Positions 48,301-58,567 of a DNA stretch of 64,000 nucleotides are shown here, one piece after another. Location of the stretch: assembly GCF_032362555.1 (NCBI RefSeq), contig NC_083531.1:3906001-3970000 (forward strand), in the 5' to 3' direction. The notes below the pieces were generated by a model. The model saw only the letters and a list, made by a program, of their open reading frames with translations, was not told where the DNA came from and did no database searches. The stretch's first letter is position 1. Each line of letters starts with the position of its first letter. A program made the position numbers and the translations under genes. This DNA comes from Amyelois transitella. Lineage: Eukaryota > Arthropoda > Insecta > Lepidoptera > Pyralidae.

Positions 48301-49311
48301 TGCATTATTTACAAGGCAACAAATACCTGATTTGAATAAGGAACGATGTTCTATTAAAAATTTTGTGTAGGTGTTCGTATTTTAAAATTTTGAACAGGTA
48401 ACTAATATATTAGATATAACGCGGTCGAACGCGCGTTTTATACATAGATTGTAAATTTGTTTTTTTTTTTCTTACCCGGGGACGGAGTCGTAGTAGTTTT
48501 GCTCAATTGATTGTCAATGCGAACACCGCCGAATACTGGACTGAAACCTCCATTAGATTGATCGATTAGTAACAATACAATTAAGTAATACACAATTTTA
48601 CGTAGCATTTTTGAAAAAGTTTCACTATTCTCTTAGTTTTTCCTGAAATTAAGTATATTTTTTTATAAAGTGTATGTATATAACAAAAATATAATTTTTG
48701 TGTGGTTTAGGACGAACGGGGCTTTATCAATTCACATATAAAAATTTCGTTCGTACCAAATCCAATAATGCGTGTAGATTTTTAAGTTTATATTAAGGGC
48801 TAAAAATATAATGCATTTTAGTCAGATAAAAATATTTTACACCAATAAAATCACCTAACCGGTTTGTGAAAAAGTTATTAAAGTAAATTTTGTGATAAAA
48901 TCAGTGACAAAATAAGCATTAATGTGTTGTAATCCAGATATAAAAAAGGTTCAATGTATAAACATATTTCAGTGCCTTTAAGAGCCATGGCGTTTTTTTT
49001 TTTAAATAATGGGACATTGTAGAAAAATTTTGAATTTCGAAACATTCACATTAACAATAACAAACCAATTGAGTTCTCAAAACATTTTGCATTCAGTGTA
49101 CACTATAAATCGAAAGTGTTGGTGTCAGGCTCACTGTGTCGTGCTACTAGGTGTCCCATTAATTAAAAAAGTTACCAGGCGGTGTGGTCGGCGACGGCGA
49201 CGGAGGGCGTGTATTTGAGACCCCAAAGGTACTAAGCGCTTCGGAGGAGTCTCCCGTGAGCCACGCTAATAGCAGCGGCAGGATCAACACGGCTGCTTGG
49301 GTTCGGCACAT
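33318..49311 (-). CDS. Small EB/EGF-like Cys-rich surface protein with four alternative first exons
   Basis: Shared exons: module 1 38002-38142, module 2 34274-34444, C-terminal exon 33318-33394. Alternative first exons: 46763-46901, 47688-47835, 48476-48608, 49176-49311. All junctions are GT-AG and all in phase 1; products are 173-178 residues. Each module has six cysteines in the order C-x5-C, C, C-x-C, C (CSRQAEC..RCLC..C; CSNSDEC..ICLC..C), as in insect EB/EGF-like modules. The last exon encodes 25 residues, mostly hydrophobic (ILKTSMFAIFVVVCI), directly after the final Cys, suggesting a membrane or GPI anchor. Expected at the cell surface or secreted; function unknown. I know no fixed name for it. 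The intron before module 1 is 8.6 kb or more. Confidence 0.75.
33448..34245. repeat. Repeats in the last intron of the EB-module gene
   Basis: LINE E 3' end (33448-33600), a Helitron-type end with ACTAGCGACTCGCCCCCACT (about 33718-33760) and minus SINE B (33985-34245). Confidence 0.65.
34502..34702 (+). mobile_element. Helitron-like family C2, complete copy
   Basis: From A|TCCTACTACTATTATAAAGG to CGGCCTCTAG|T. Apart from an 8-bp indel it appears identical to 17214-17420. Confidence 0.8.
34797..37960. repeat. Repeat-filled intron between EB modules 1 and 2
   Basis: Family A pieces (34797-34880, 35995-36205, 36915-37018, 37085-37330, 37612-37682, 37757-37960), a common dispersed repeat with GAACCGATTTTGATGAAACA-like text (34900-35095), C2 Helitron minus (35730-35962), SINE B minus (36215-36412) and Lep1 Helitron minus (36460-36726). 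35340-35720 is unique, locally GC-rich, no exon seen. Confidence 0.6.
38221..38889. mobile_element. DNA element with inverted ends CGTGACAACGTCTTA
   Basis: CGTGACAACGTCTTA at 38223-38237 and its inverse near 38875-38889. It contains a copy of repeat H (AGGGTGACATTTAAAACAAC start, 38335-38452), a 40-bp family A insert, and a GC-rich 150-bp block (about 38720-38870). It encodes no transposase. Confidence 0.5.
38283..38322 (+). repeat. 40-bp family A insert with 12-bp target-site duplication
   Basis: Only the last 40 bp of family A (GTCTACCCCGCAAGGGATAT on to GTATGT), flanked by perfect ATGAGTCATATA (38271-38282 and 38323-38334). This is a severely 5'-truncated retrotransposition. Confidence 0.85.
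38935..40155. repeat. SINE B, family A and SINE F copies
   Basis: Minus SINE B (38935-39118), plus full family A (39178-39433) and SINE F (39748-40155). On the minus strand SINE F starts with a tRNA-like head (GGTTGAATGGTTAAGG as A box, GGTTCGAATCC as B box, about 40068-40155). Confidence 0.75.
40156..43000. other. Mostly unique AT-rich intron sequence
   Basis: No exon supported. It contains a GC-rich patch at 40820-40870 and a C2 Helitron-like piece split by about 110 bp (42123-42400). The splitting segment holds a GATACCC/GGGTATA hairpin (42243-42262). A minus family A fragment lies at 42615-42724. Confidence 0.45.
43013..43545 (+). repeat. 82-bp minisatellite with GCTACGCAGC core
   Basis: About five or six units with TAGCCGTGCTACGCAGCGCT, CACGCATAGGAATATCTAGC and CAGTAAGTTACTTAGAGACT. 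The best spacing is 82 bp over the last three units, and a unique stretch interrupts the array near 43160-43245. A Lep1 Helitron starts exactly at its end. Confidence 0.85.
43546..43722 (+). mobile_element. Truncated Lep1-like Helitron
   Basis: Intact 5' end inserted after ...CACGCA in a minisatellite unit; the 3' half is lost at a junction with repeat G (43730-43870). Confidence 0.75.
44020..44310. repeat. Head-to-head family A palindrome
   Basis: An inverted 5' end (to about 44075) fused to a plus copy (44064-44310) through a shared GTGCCGGGAACCACACGGCAC. Confidence 0.75.
44440..46260. repeat. Diverged repeats upstream of EB module 1
   Basis: SINE B (44440-44660), repeat G (44795-44950), family A pieces (44970-45100; 45415-45515), a dispersed repeat (45525-45775, related text at 56040-56180 and 57420-57555) and SINE F minus (46135-46260). 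No exon seen. Confidence 0.5.
46763..46901 (-). CDS. Alternative first exon S1 (signal peptide)
   Basis: ATG then MWCKRQAASAFVSLILAGLT, a hydrophobic signal peptide, then EALTTFGKSQ and a Pro/Thr linker ending TTPP, donor CCAG|GTAAGT in phase 1. An in-frame ATG at 47015 exists, but the signal peptide logic favours 46901. Very similar to S4 (EAL.TFG, TTPP). Confidence 0.75.
47688..47835 (-). CDS. Alternative first exon S2 (signal peptide)
   Basis: MWCKCIIMTLLTVILAVWLN, then EAFGISSFGKANT and a PPTTTPAP linker, donor CCGG|GTAAGA in phase 1. Confidence 0.75.
48476..48608 (-). CDS. Alternative first exon S3 (signal peptide)
   Basis: MLRKIVYYLIVLLLIDQSNG signal peptide, FSPVFGG, then TTTTPSP linker, donor CCGG|GTAAGA in phase 1. 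It is the most diverged of the four. Its open frame is only 44 codons plus the split one. Confidence 0.7.
49176..49311 (-). CDS. Alternative first exon S4 (signal peptide)
   Basis: MCRTQAAVLILPLLLAWLTG, then EALSTFG and an SPSPTTPP linker, donor CCTG|GTAACT in phase 1. An upstream in-frame ATG at 49335 would add eight residues. Confidence 0.75.
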
Positions 49312-52300
49312 CTTGAAAACCCGAGATATGTACATTTTTAATTTTTCGAACACATTATCTTATTTTTTTTTTTTTCAGAAATAATTGACATTTTTTTTTT
49401 GCCAACACTTTTTCGTTTACCAAGATTAATACTGGCCGGTAACATTGACAGAACAATTTTTAAGTTGTTTGTCCTAGGCTATGTTTTTCGAATTTGAAAT
49501 TGGCGCTTCGATAAAATTCCCTCGCATTCGGTATGTAGGTAATATTGAAAATTATTTAAATGTTGGACATTGAAAAATATTATAGAAAAAAATTCAGGTA
49601 TACATTTCTTGAAGAGACTAATTACATAAAAAAGTCATGTTTGACTCGCTTATCAACAAAAAAATATATGAAAATGACTTATATTTTTGTGAAAGAAAAA
49701 AATAGTCTATTCAAGAAAAAAAAAATACACGCAGGCAAAATATATAGGAAATCCGAAACTTGTAATTTTTTTATATAATCTTAAAAACATATACTTATGA
49801 AATACTTAAAATTTACATGCAACGACTACATTTAAAGTGTTGGAGGTACAGTCAACGATAAACGTGACAATAAGATACCATAAGATTATTATTCTCCAAT
49901 AAAATAATTTATATTATATACATATAGAGTCACGTCTTTATCCTTTGCGGGGTAGACGTAGTAGTAGGTTAGTCGCCTTTTACGACGTCCATGGAAGAGA
50001 GGAGTGGTCCTATTCTTTCTTTTTATTGGTGCCGGGAACCATTTTATAATATATTATAGATTAAAAATCTGTGTACGTACAAGTAGTTATTTTTCTTATT
50101 TTTTTATCGGAATGATCGCTTTTATACTAGCTTTTTTTGGAAAATAATTATAAAGCAAAGTTACTTAGCCGATAATGGTTCATTCGTAGCACCTGCTACG
50201 TCGTAGGCGTCGCTTCGTAGAGGTGCTACGAGGATCTTATTCGATCATATAATCTCGTATATAAATCAAAATTTTAAATATAACTGTTCCACTTATTCGT
50301 AGATATTTTATGTCAAACGATCTAAATTTATAATAAAAATATTAGTTTAATTTAATTGGATTTATAATTAGTCACATTTATAATTATTTACAATTATTAA
50401 TTTTAGTTTTGATTGTGATTAAAACTGCACGATATTAAAATATTTAATTTGGATATACCGTGTGGTTCCCGGCACCAAAAGAAAAAGAATAGGAGCACTC
50501 CATCTCATTTCCATGGATGTCGTAAAAGGCGACTAAGGGATAGGATTATAAACTTGGGATTATTCTTTTAGGCGATGGGCTTGCAACCTGTCACTATTTG
50601 AATCTCAATTCTATCATTAAGCCAAACAGCTGAGAGTGGCCTATCAGTCTTTACAAGACTGTTGGCTCTGTCTACCCGCAAGGGATATAAACGTTATTTT
50701 AAGTTATAAATTAAGCTATACTTAGTCTTATCGTGTACCCCAGGGTTTCAATAATAATTATGTATTCTTAACAATTCTTTTTCTTTACATTTTCCTGTCG
50801 TGGGCCTGCTGGAAGATAATTTCTATAGAAATAAATAGTGTCCTCATACTAAATTTATCTTTAGTTTAAGTTATTTTCTCATTTTTTTCATTGACGTAAA
50901 ATAAATATATTAATAACTAGCTGCCCCGGCAAATGTGTTTTGCCATAAATATAATTAAAGTGATTTCTAGTTAAAAAAATTTTAATGGTGGACCTTCATT
51001 TCTAGTTAAAAAAATGTTAATGGTGGACCCTTATCACTATGGGGTATGAAAAATAGATGTTGGCCGATTCTCAGACCTACTCAATGTACTCACAAAATTT
51101 TATGAGAATCGTTCAAGCCGTTTCGGTGGAGTACGGGAACGAACATTGTGACACGAGAATTTTATATATAAGATAATAAATAAACAGCTCTGTTGAATTA
51201 TTGCGGTAGCTGTCCTGACTGTCTTATTAAAATACTTAAAACCCGGAAGTACACACGCCTCCATAGAAAAATGACTTATAAAATTCATGCAAAGCAATAC
51301 TAAAGCGGTCAAGTTTTCCTGCAGGTGCCTGTATATACGAACTGGAAATCGCATGCCCTTTTACAAAAGTAAGAAAGAAAAATATACCTTGAAACTTTAA
51401 GATATACCTCCGTCTCTTTCTAACTGGTGCAGTTATAGAAAAATTATAGACAGACAGAGAGGGAGGAGGGGAGTGCTGTTGAAAAATTTAAAACTAAAAT
51501 GGAACATGTTTAAATTTTGCATTGCGATTTTTTTATTATTAAGGAGTATGGCTACCAGTTAGTATTTAAGCATAATACATTTCTTTAGGTCTGGAATAAA
51601 AGGTGAACAATTTTGGATAAATCCTTTTGTTGAAAAATTCATTTTGTAAAATATATAAAAGTTATTAACAAAATTATTTCAGCGTGACAACTATCATTTC
51701 ATTTTTCTTTTTCTACTCTAGACTATAAGTAAATTTGAAAATGTATTTAAAAAAATGATATCAAAATGCCGTGTGGTGCCCAGCACTTTTAGAATAGACC
51801 ACGATCTTTCCCGTGAATGTCGTAAAATGCGACTAAGAAAATGGCTATTAGACTTGGGATTCTTCTCATAACTGATGCTGTCACTATTTAAGTTTCAATT
51901 CCATCATTAAAGCATACAGCTGACCGTGGCCTTTCAGTTTTTCTAAGGCCGTTGGCGCTGTCCACCCCGCAAAGGATATAGGCGTGACTATATATGTATG
52001 TATGTATGTAAAAATATCAAAATTGTTTACGTACCTTTATATCTACCTAAATAAATGAACTATACTTTAAACATAATTCGTCTACAAATGAAGATTCTAT
52101 TCTATTCTACTTAGGTCGAAATTATACTATGTTGTGCAAGTTTGAAGCAGCGGTGAATAATATAAGGGAAAATTCAAAAATATTAAATGGTTAATTTGCT
52201 TTTTTTCTGCTTGTCCCTATTAAATGTTTAGTTATGTACCTCAATTTTCTTTAATATTGTTTAGATAATTAGCCGGGATGTAAAATAAAATACTTTGTGT

Positions 52301-52540
52301 TGGTAAAAATAAAGAAAACTATAATAAAAAAAACAACTTCAAACATAAAAATAATCCTATATTAAATTCGTCTAAATCATTGTTGTGAAAATTTACAATT
52401 GACGATCGTACTTTTTCGATATGTAAAATTATTACTTTTCTGTAAGCGGCCAGTGTGTAAATTAACAATAGATACATTTTTAAAGACATACTAAAAAAAA
52501 AGTTCTAGAAAATATATATTTGGATAGAGTCTGTTATCTG
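49312..52540. other. Intergenic, repeats and AT-rich DNA
   Basis: Family A pieces (minus 49918-50040; plus 50457-50697 and 51768-52010), a GCTACG/CGTAGC-rich patch (50185-50235) echoing the 43-kb minisatellite core, and a degraded repeat (50917-51177, CTAGCTGCCCCGGCAAATGT). No exon seen. Confidence 0.5.
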
Positions 52541-52621
52541 TTTAATATAAGCAAATTAACCAGCTAAAGCATATAGCACCATTTTCAGCTGTTATTCGAT
52601 AGTATTTAATTAAATATAATC

Positions 52622-52780
52622 ATGAAAGTAGTTACAGATAAAAAATACGGACTTTTTTATGACGTGTATAAACAATTTTTCGGCATAGTGGTAGTTTTAA
52701 CAGTCCTATATACAGGTACTGGATTGATGTGCATCGGTGCGAGAACCGGCGGTGACGACCTAGTAAGTAAACTAGGTTAA
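52622..52780 (+). CDS. Candidate 52-residue membrane micropeptide
   Basis: ATG to TAA, 52 codons: a charged N-terminus (MKVVTDKKYG), an aromatic stretch (LFYDVYKQFF), one hydrophobic segment (residues about 20-40, GIVVVLTVLYTGTGLMCIGA) and a short acidic/Gly tail. A TATA-like word (near 52547), an initiator-like TTTCAGC (near 52585) and AATAAA at 52861 would make a compact intronless gene. A perfect donor-like CTA|GTAAGT inside the frame means it could instead be a first exon. No homologue recognised. Confidence 0.4.
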   Translation: MKVVTDKKYGLFYDVYKQFFGIVVVLTVLYTGTGLMCIGARTGGDDLVSKLG

Positions 52781-52860
52781 GAATATACACTATTATTTAA
52801 TTTAGACCTTAAATAATTTTAATTTAATTTAATTTATGTGATATGGCATTTTATAGCTGC

Positions 52861-52866
52861 AATAAA
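52861..52866 (+). terminator. Poly(A) signal after the micropeptide ORF
   Basis: AATAAA 80 nt past the TAA. Confidence 0.4.
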
Positions 52867-53514
52867 GATTATTATTATTATTATAGTAATAAAGATGAAT
52901 ATAATTTCTGAATTGTTTTATTTTTAACTTGAATTGTATTCAATAAAAATAAATAATTTAAAAAAATTGAAGTGTAATATACTCGTATTTAATACAAATT
53001 TATTTAAATAAACTTTATTTATCAAATTCCCTACCCAAATGAATAAAAGCAAAAATGGTACTTAAAACTGTTACGCACTATACAGTAGGTAATATGCAAT
53101 TTATTTTGGCAAAAACGATTTCAAAACAAAATAAAAAAAAAATGGCGCTCATAATAAATTACACATTTAAAAAAAAAGAACACAAAAAAGTGCGAGAAGC
53201 GAGTGCGTTAATTTTATTTTTAAATTTCGCATTTAGAATTTTGACCAGAGACAAACTTTAGTTATTCTTTTTTAATTGGTTGATTTAACACTGTGTAGGA
53301 ACTATTTAGTTTAGTTACTGTTCGGTTGTTGGCTGCCTTGAGTGCGACGCGAAACTAAAACCGACTCAAGGTTCGGGGTTGCATGTCTAAGAAATGTACG
53401 GGGTGTGTGTAAATGGTGAAAGAGGTCGGTATAATATATTTTTTTATATTTTTTTTTATTTCACAGATTATATATTGCATAGATGGTCGAGCGGTTTATC
53501 TGTACCTATTCAAC

Positions 53515-54340
53515 ATACATATAATCATGTCATTCCGTGCGGGGTAGACGGAGCCAACAGTCTTAAAAAGACTAGCAGGCCACTTTCAGCTGTTTGGCTT
53601 AATGATAGAATTGAGATTCAAATAGTGACAGGTTGCTAGTCCATCGCCTAAAAGAAGAATTCCTAGTTAATAAGCTTTTTACAACATCCATGGGTAATAA
53701 ATGGATAAATCCTATTATTTTTTCTATTAGTGCCGGAAACCACGCGGTTTTCAACATACTCGTACAAATCTTAATCCCTTACTCCCTTGAGACAAAATCA
53801 ACACACTCGAAAAGACTGAACAGACATGCACGCTCAGCTGTATGGCTTAATGACAGAATTGAGATTCAAATAGTGACTGGTTCTAGCTCGTAACCTTTCC
53901 CTTGATTATCTTTTATTATGTGCACGGCAAAAGCAGCTGGCATACTTTATTTTTCTTGTATGGAAGAATATGCGCCATTCTTTTAGTCGACTTTTACGAC
54001 ATCTATGAAAAAGAAATGGAGTGTGTGTCTTTTCAAGAATATAAACTTAGACTAACCCGATTTTTTTTCTATTCTCAAACATATCACCGTCTCGGAGCCA
54101 CTGCCTCGAAAAAGACTCGAACTGGTTATTTTAAGCGAAGAAAAAGTACACAAGTGGAATTCCATTGTCTCTGCCTACCCCAATGGGAAACAGGCGTGAT
54201 GGTATATATGTATGCATGTATGGTACACACTATGTTTTTTCTTCGCTATACATACATACATAAAATCGCGCCTCTTCCCGGAGGGGTGGGCAGAGATCAA
54301 ATTTTTCCACTTGCCACGATGTCAGCATAATTATTTCTCT
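53515..54340. repeat. Family A and LINE E fragments
   Basis: Minus family A (53515-53757), a diverged A piece (53790-53930), then LINE E scraps in both orientations (54120-54320). Confidence 0.6.
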
Positions 54341-54558
54341 TCATCGACACTTCGCTATCATACCAGCAAAAAAGCATTTCTATTTTCAAACACCCTGTAT
54401 CAACAGTAGAATTAGGCTTACCTCCACCCCACTATATTATAATCATACGGCGTAGGTTACTATAGAAGATTTATATGTTGTATATATACTTATATATATA
54501 TAGAACGATGGCGTGTATGTTAACAAAGTATTATAAGGCGTTACACTCGCTGAAAACG

Positions 54559-54955
54559 AAAAGGCAACTGAGTTATCTTAGGAATGGTTTAGTTTAACGC
54601 GAGCGAGCGCCGGTGACCGAATCGGTAAGGTACATACATATGGTCACGTCTATATCCCATGCGGGGTGGACAGAGCCAACAGTCTTGAAAAGACTGAATG
54701 GCCACGTACATCTATTTGGCTTAACGATAGAATTGAGATTCAACTAGTGACAGGTTGCTAGCCCATCGCCTAAAAAAGAATCCCAAGTTTGAAAGCCTAT
54801 CCCTTAGTCGCCTTTTACGACATCCATGGGAAAGAGATGGAGTGGTCCTAATCTTTTTTGTATTGGTGCCGGGAACCACACGGCACTGCAAAGGCAACTG
54901 ACTTATCTTAGGAATGGTTTAGTTTAACGCTAGCGCCGGTGGTCAAATCGGTAAG
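54559..54955 (-). repeat. Full family A copy flanked by a 65-70 bp direct repeat
   Basis: The element (54632-54886) sits between two copies of AAAGGCAACTGASTTATCTT...AATCGGTAAG (54559-54629, 54890-54955), which differ at a few positions and by a 4-bp CGAG indel. Confidence 0.8.
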
Positions 54956-55361
54956 TTAACCGGTTCAAATACCTACATATTAAATTTTCAATGTAATGCA
55001 ACATAAAATATAAAATCTCTCTGGTTCACAATAATGGCCGAATGTATGTAAATCTCAGTTATTTCGTTAATTTATGTGTACCTATGTACCTAATATTTAT
55101 GTGGTCCGACAAGGCGACGCGATTTAAAAAAATATTACTTAATTATTAAAGTTTCTTAAATTACAATTTTATGATATTTATATATATATGTACGTAAGTT
55201 ACATATTTTTCAGTATGTAATCACAATTACTTAGTAAACTCTAAGCATCGATCATTATTGCATATTATAGTAATGACTTGGTAAGCTTAACACGTACTTA
55301 CTGAGAACTTGATACTATTATTGTAAGGTAAAGAAATTATCGAAATATTTGAAAAATAAAT

Positions 55362-55555
55362 TACGAACGTATCTTGATCAAATTAAGGACGTCCTGGCAA
55401 AGGGTCAGGTCAAGAGTACCCAAAACCGCCGAGCTTGCATGAAGAGAGTTATGAATGTGGATGAAGCGAAGGAAATATGCAGAGATCGTGGCAAGTGGAA
55501 AGATGTAGTCTCTGTTTACCCCTTCGGGAAAAAGGCGTGATTTATGTTTGTATGT
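55362..55555 (+). mobile_element. LINE family E 3' end
   Basis: Contains a LINE-type C-terminal frame (TYLDQIKDVLAKGQ..., CRDRGKWKDVV) and a short TATG-like tail. Not a host gene. Confidence 0.75.
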
Positions 55556-58500
55556 ACTTAAAGAAATTTACGAATTAGTTATTGCATATAAAGATTTTAC
55601 GAACAAATTAAAAAAAGAATGTTTCCCCTATTATTTGAAAGGCTGGACTGATATTTCTTCACACTTAGCAAGCATGAACCAAATTTATGTATATACCTGT
55701 TTTTAAATCTGGGATAATTACGTAATTATAGTCATTCAAAATTTCGAACAGTTTATTCATGAAGCATAGATACATCATCAATATGTCAGTCAGTGTGCTT
55801 TTTTATATTAAGACATTATTTGAATTAAGTCTAAATATAAAACGGTAGATCAATATTAATTATTGCCTTAAACAACTAAGTAGGCGTGTAAAGCAATTTA
55901 TTCACAAAGCAATCAACAAAAAGCAATTTCTTAACCTTTAATCGCATAAAAGGCGGGAAGAAAGCGCGGTAACATGACATTGACAGCTCGTATGCATAGA
56001 GGCGTATCGCTGTTTAAAAAAAAGTGCGCATTGACATGGCATCTATCACAACTAATGTTATTAATTCGAAAGTAAGTTTATTTGTTTGTTTGTTACCACT
56101 TCACGGGTTGTCTACTCAATTTAATCTTTTTGAATTATCACGTATAAATAATTAACAAGTCTGGAGAAGGGCATAGGGTACCTTTTATATATTTAACAGT
56201 GATATTCAGTCAGATAATATAATATTCGTTTAGACATATTTGACAAAAGGTGCCAGCTGACGTACATCTGATATACAGATAAACAAGTTCTAGACTAGAC
56301 TCATTCTTAGAGTACTTATCGACTTAATTATTCTAGTTAGTGTTTAGTCTTTGTGATTGCCTCAAAAAAATTTTAATGAAAAAAAAATAAAAGTTGCTAT
56401 GTCTCCAAATGCGCACTTTATTTTGTAACGGGAACTCTACGTGGTGTGCATAGACAACATGAGTGTCAGACATGTTGTTTCTACGGCAATTTTCTTTCCG
56501 TTAATTTTCTAACCTTTTTAATCTAGGCTTCTAGGTCACGGCATTTTCAATATAAATAAAATAAACATTTTCTTGGTAAATCTAATGAACTATTTCTTCT
56601 ACTCTCTTTCTACTTCTATTTCAAAATTATACATGCACACATACATAAAATCATGCCTCTTTTCCAGAGGGTAGACAGAGACTATCAATACTAAAATACC
56701 AAGACACCCTTTACGTAATTGAATTTACTATGGCTAGACAGCAAGCTCAGCCTGTTCCATTCCATGCAAGTGAAACAAAATTTAAAAAAAATATATCGTT
56801 CCTAAGCTCATAGCCTAAGTCTAAGGCATAGACAAACTTTGCTCGCTCTTTTCATTAAATCCGAAAAGGAACCTCAACCTTTGCATGAAGGTACCGCTTT
56901 ATCATTGGTCTAGCTCTGACTGAAGGCCAGTTTATTTAACGCTTTCCGCAGGGGCCCTGCGGACAGATCAGATACTGGCTGGAAAGAGATTCATGTTGAG
57001 TTTCAAGACACAGTCATGTTTCTAAAAAAAAACATTACGGAGTGCAGGCATTCAAAAAAAGGAATTCAATGAATACTTTCAGAGTGGGAATAAGTATATC
57101 TCCTCCTCATCCTTCTTCAGTCGAAAGCCTACAGCTGAGCATCGTGATGTGCCTGATCTTCAAGGTCTCTTTCCATCTTCAGCGATCTTTTGCCAGACCT
57201 AACGCATAAGCGGCCTTAGAGTCTCCTCCTCTGAACTAACTGAAATTATGATTTTAAGAACAATGCTATGACGTGATACCTTCCTTTAAAAAAGGCTAGG
57301 CAACTGTTTTTGAACAAAATCGGTCTCGGATGTTTTAATACCAATACCAAATAATATAAATGCGAATGTAAGTTTAGTTTAGTATTACCGCTTCGTCAAC
57401 TAAAATAATCTTTTTTAATTTTCGCGTAAGGTAATAATTAAGAATCTGGAGAAGAACACATCCCGGTAAAAAATATTAGTTCCCGTCGCATTTGTATTGT
57501 TTTGTAGGTAACGCTTTATTCGCGCGAGAAAACTACGGGTAAAATCTAGTGATGAATTACTTTGGGAAGATGAAAAGAACTACGACAATTGACTTTCGTC
57601 TAAAATCTTTATTACTCATCTTAACCTCGGTTTAGGCTACCAGCAGTTTGGCTTTATTCCCAAAATTCCAATTCAAATTCCGAATTAAACCAAGAAGGGC
57701 AAGCACGCACATGCCAAGAAACAAGGGCGATTAAAAAATAAAAACTCGAATTTCCATTAATTCAATACGTACCTTATTCTCTTTACCATAGAATCCAATT
57801 TGTATATTAAGTTTCACAGCTCGTTTTTTTAATTTACCGCGTTCGTGTAATGGCAAAGGTCGCGGTTCGTTCGTACGTAGAATTTATTGGTGTTATATGT
57901 AGCTGGGCCGGTCAAATAACAAAACATATACGACAAGGCATTTGTTATACAGAGTTGGAAGTTATTTATGTTGAATATGTAAAACGTTTGCGGCTACAAT
58001 GTAAATTATTACTTTCTTATCTTCGTTCTTTTTCATTTCAAATTCACTGACACCATGACATGTATGCAAAATACGCTGGTCAGTTGGAAAAGGTGCAAAA
58101 CGCCAATATTATTTGAGTTAGCACACTATTATCAGATACATTAGATACCATTCTTTTTAAAAAAAAAAGAAAGTCCCTTTCTCTAACAATAACTTGTAGG
58201 CTATGTTTGTTTGTCAAAAGAGCTTCGGTCAGTGCTAAAATTGTAAGAAAGCCTCACATACACATACACAAAGTCATCCATAAAGTGAACATGGTCATTG
58301 CAATTTTTTTCCATAAATTATTCAAAAACTCTTATATAACTCTTTATTCAAAAAAAGTATAATGCAAGTCGTCAGTTCTGCAGTATTGACTTTTGAACTG
58401 ACTTTTCACCAAATTGTCTTTCGATTTTAATTTAATAATAGATACTAGCGACCCGCTCCGGTTTCGCACGGAAAAATTTTTGGTTACCAAAACTGAATAT

Positions 58501-58567
58501 ATGTACTTAATTGTTTTTTGATGAATACTTAGTAGCAGTCCACACAGAAAAGCGGAAGTTTATGTTA
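55556..58567. other. Gene-poor AT-rich stretch
   Basis: Repeat pieces at 56040-56180 and 57420-57555. A plus frame at 57850-58050 (66 codons) has no domain or flanking signals and is not called. Confidence 0.4.

Noticed and set aside
55349-55540. 63-codon frame with a CRDRGKW segment as a host gene
   Set aside because: The same frame recurs at 25107-25319, 33448-33600 and elsewhere with TATG tails; it is the 3' end of a LINE.
57850-58050. 66-codon plus-strand frame
   Set aside because: No domain, no splice or promoter support; composition not clearly coding.
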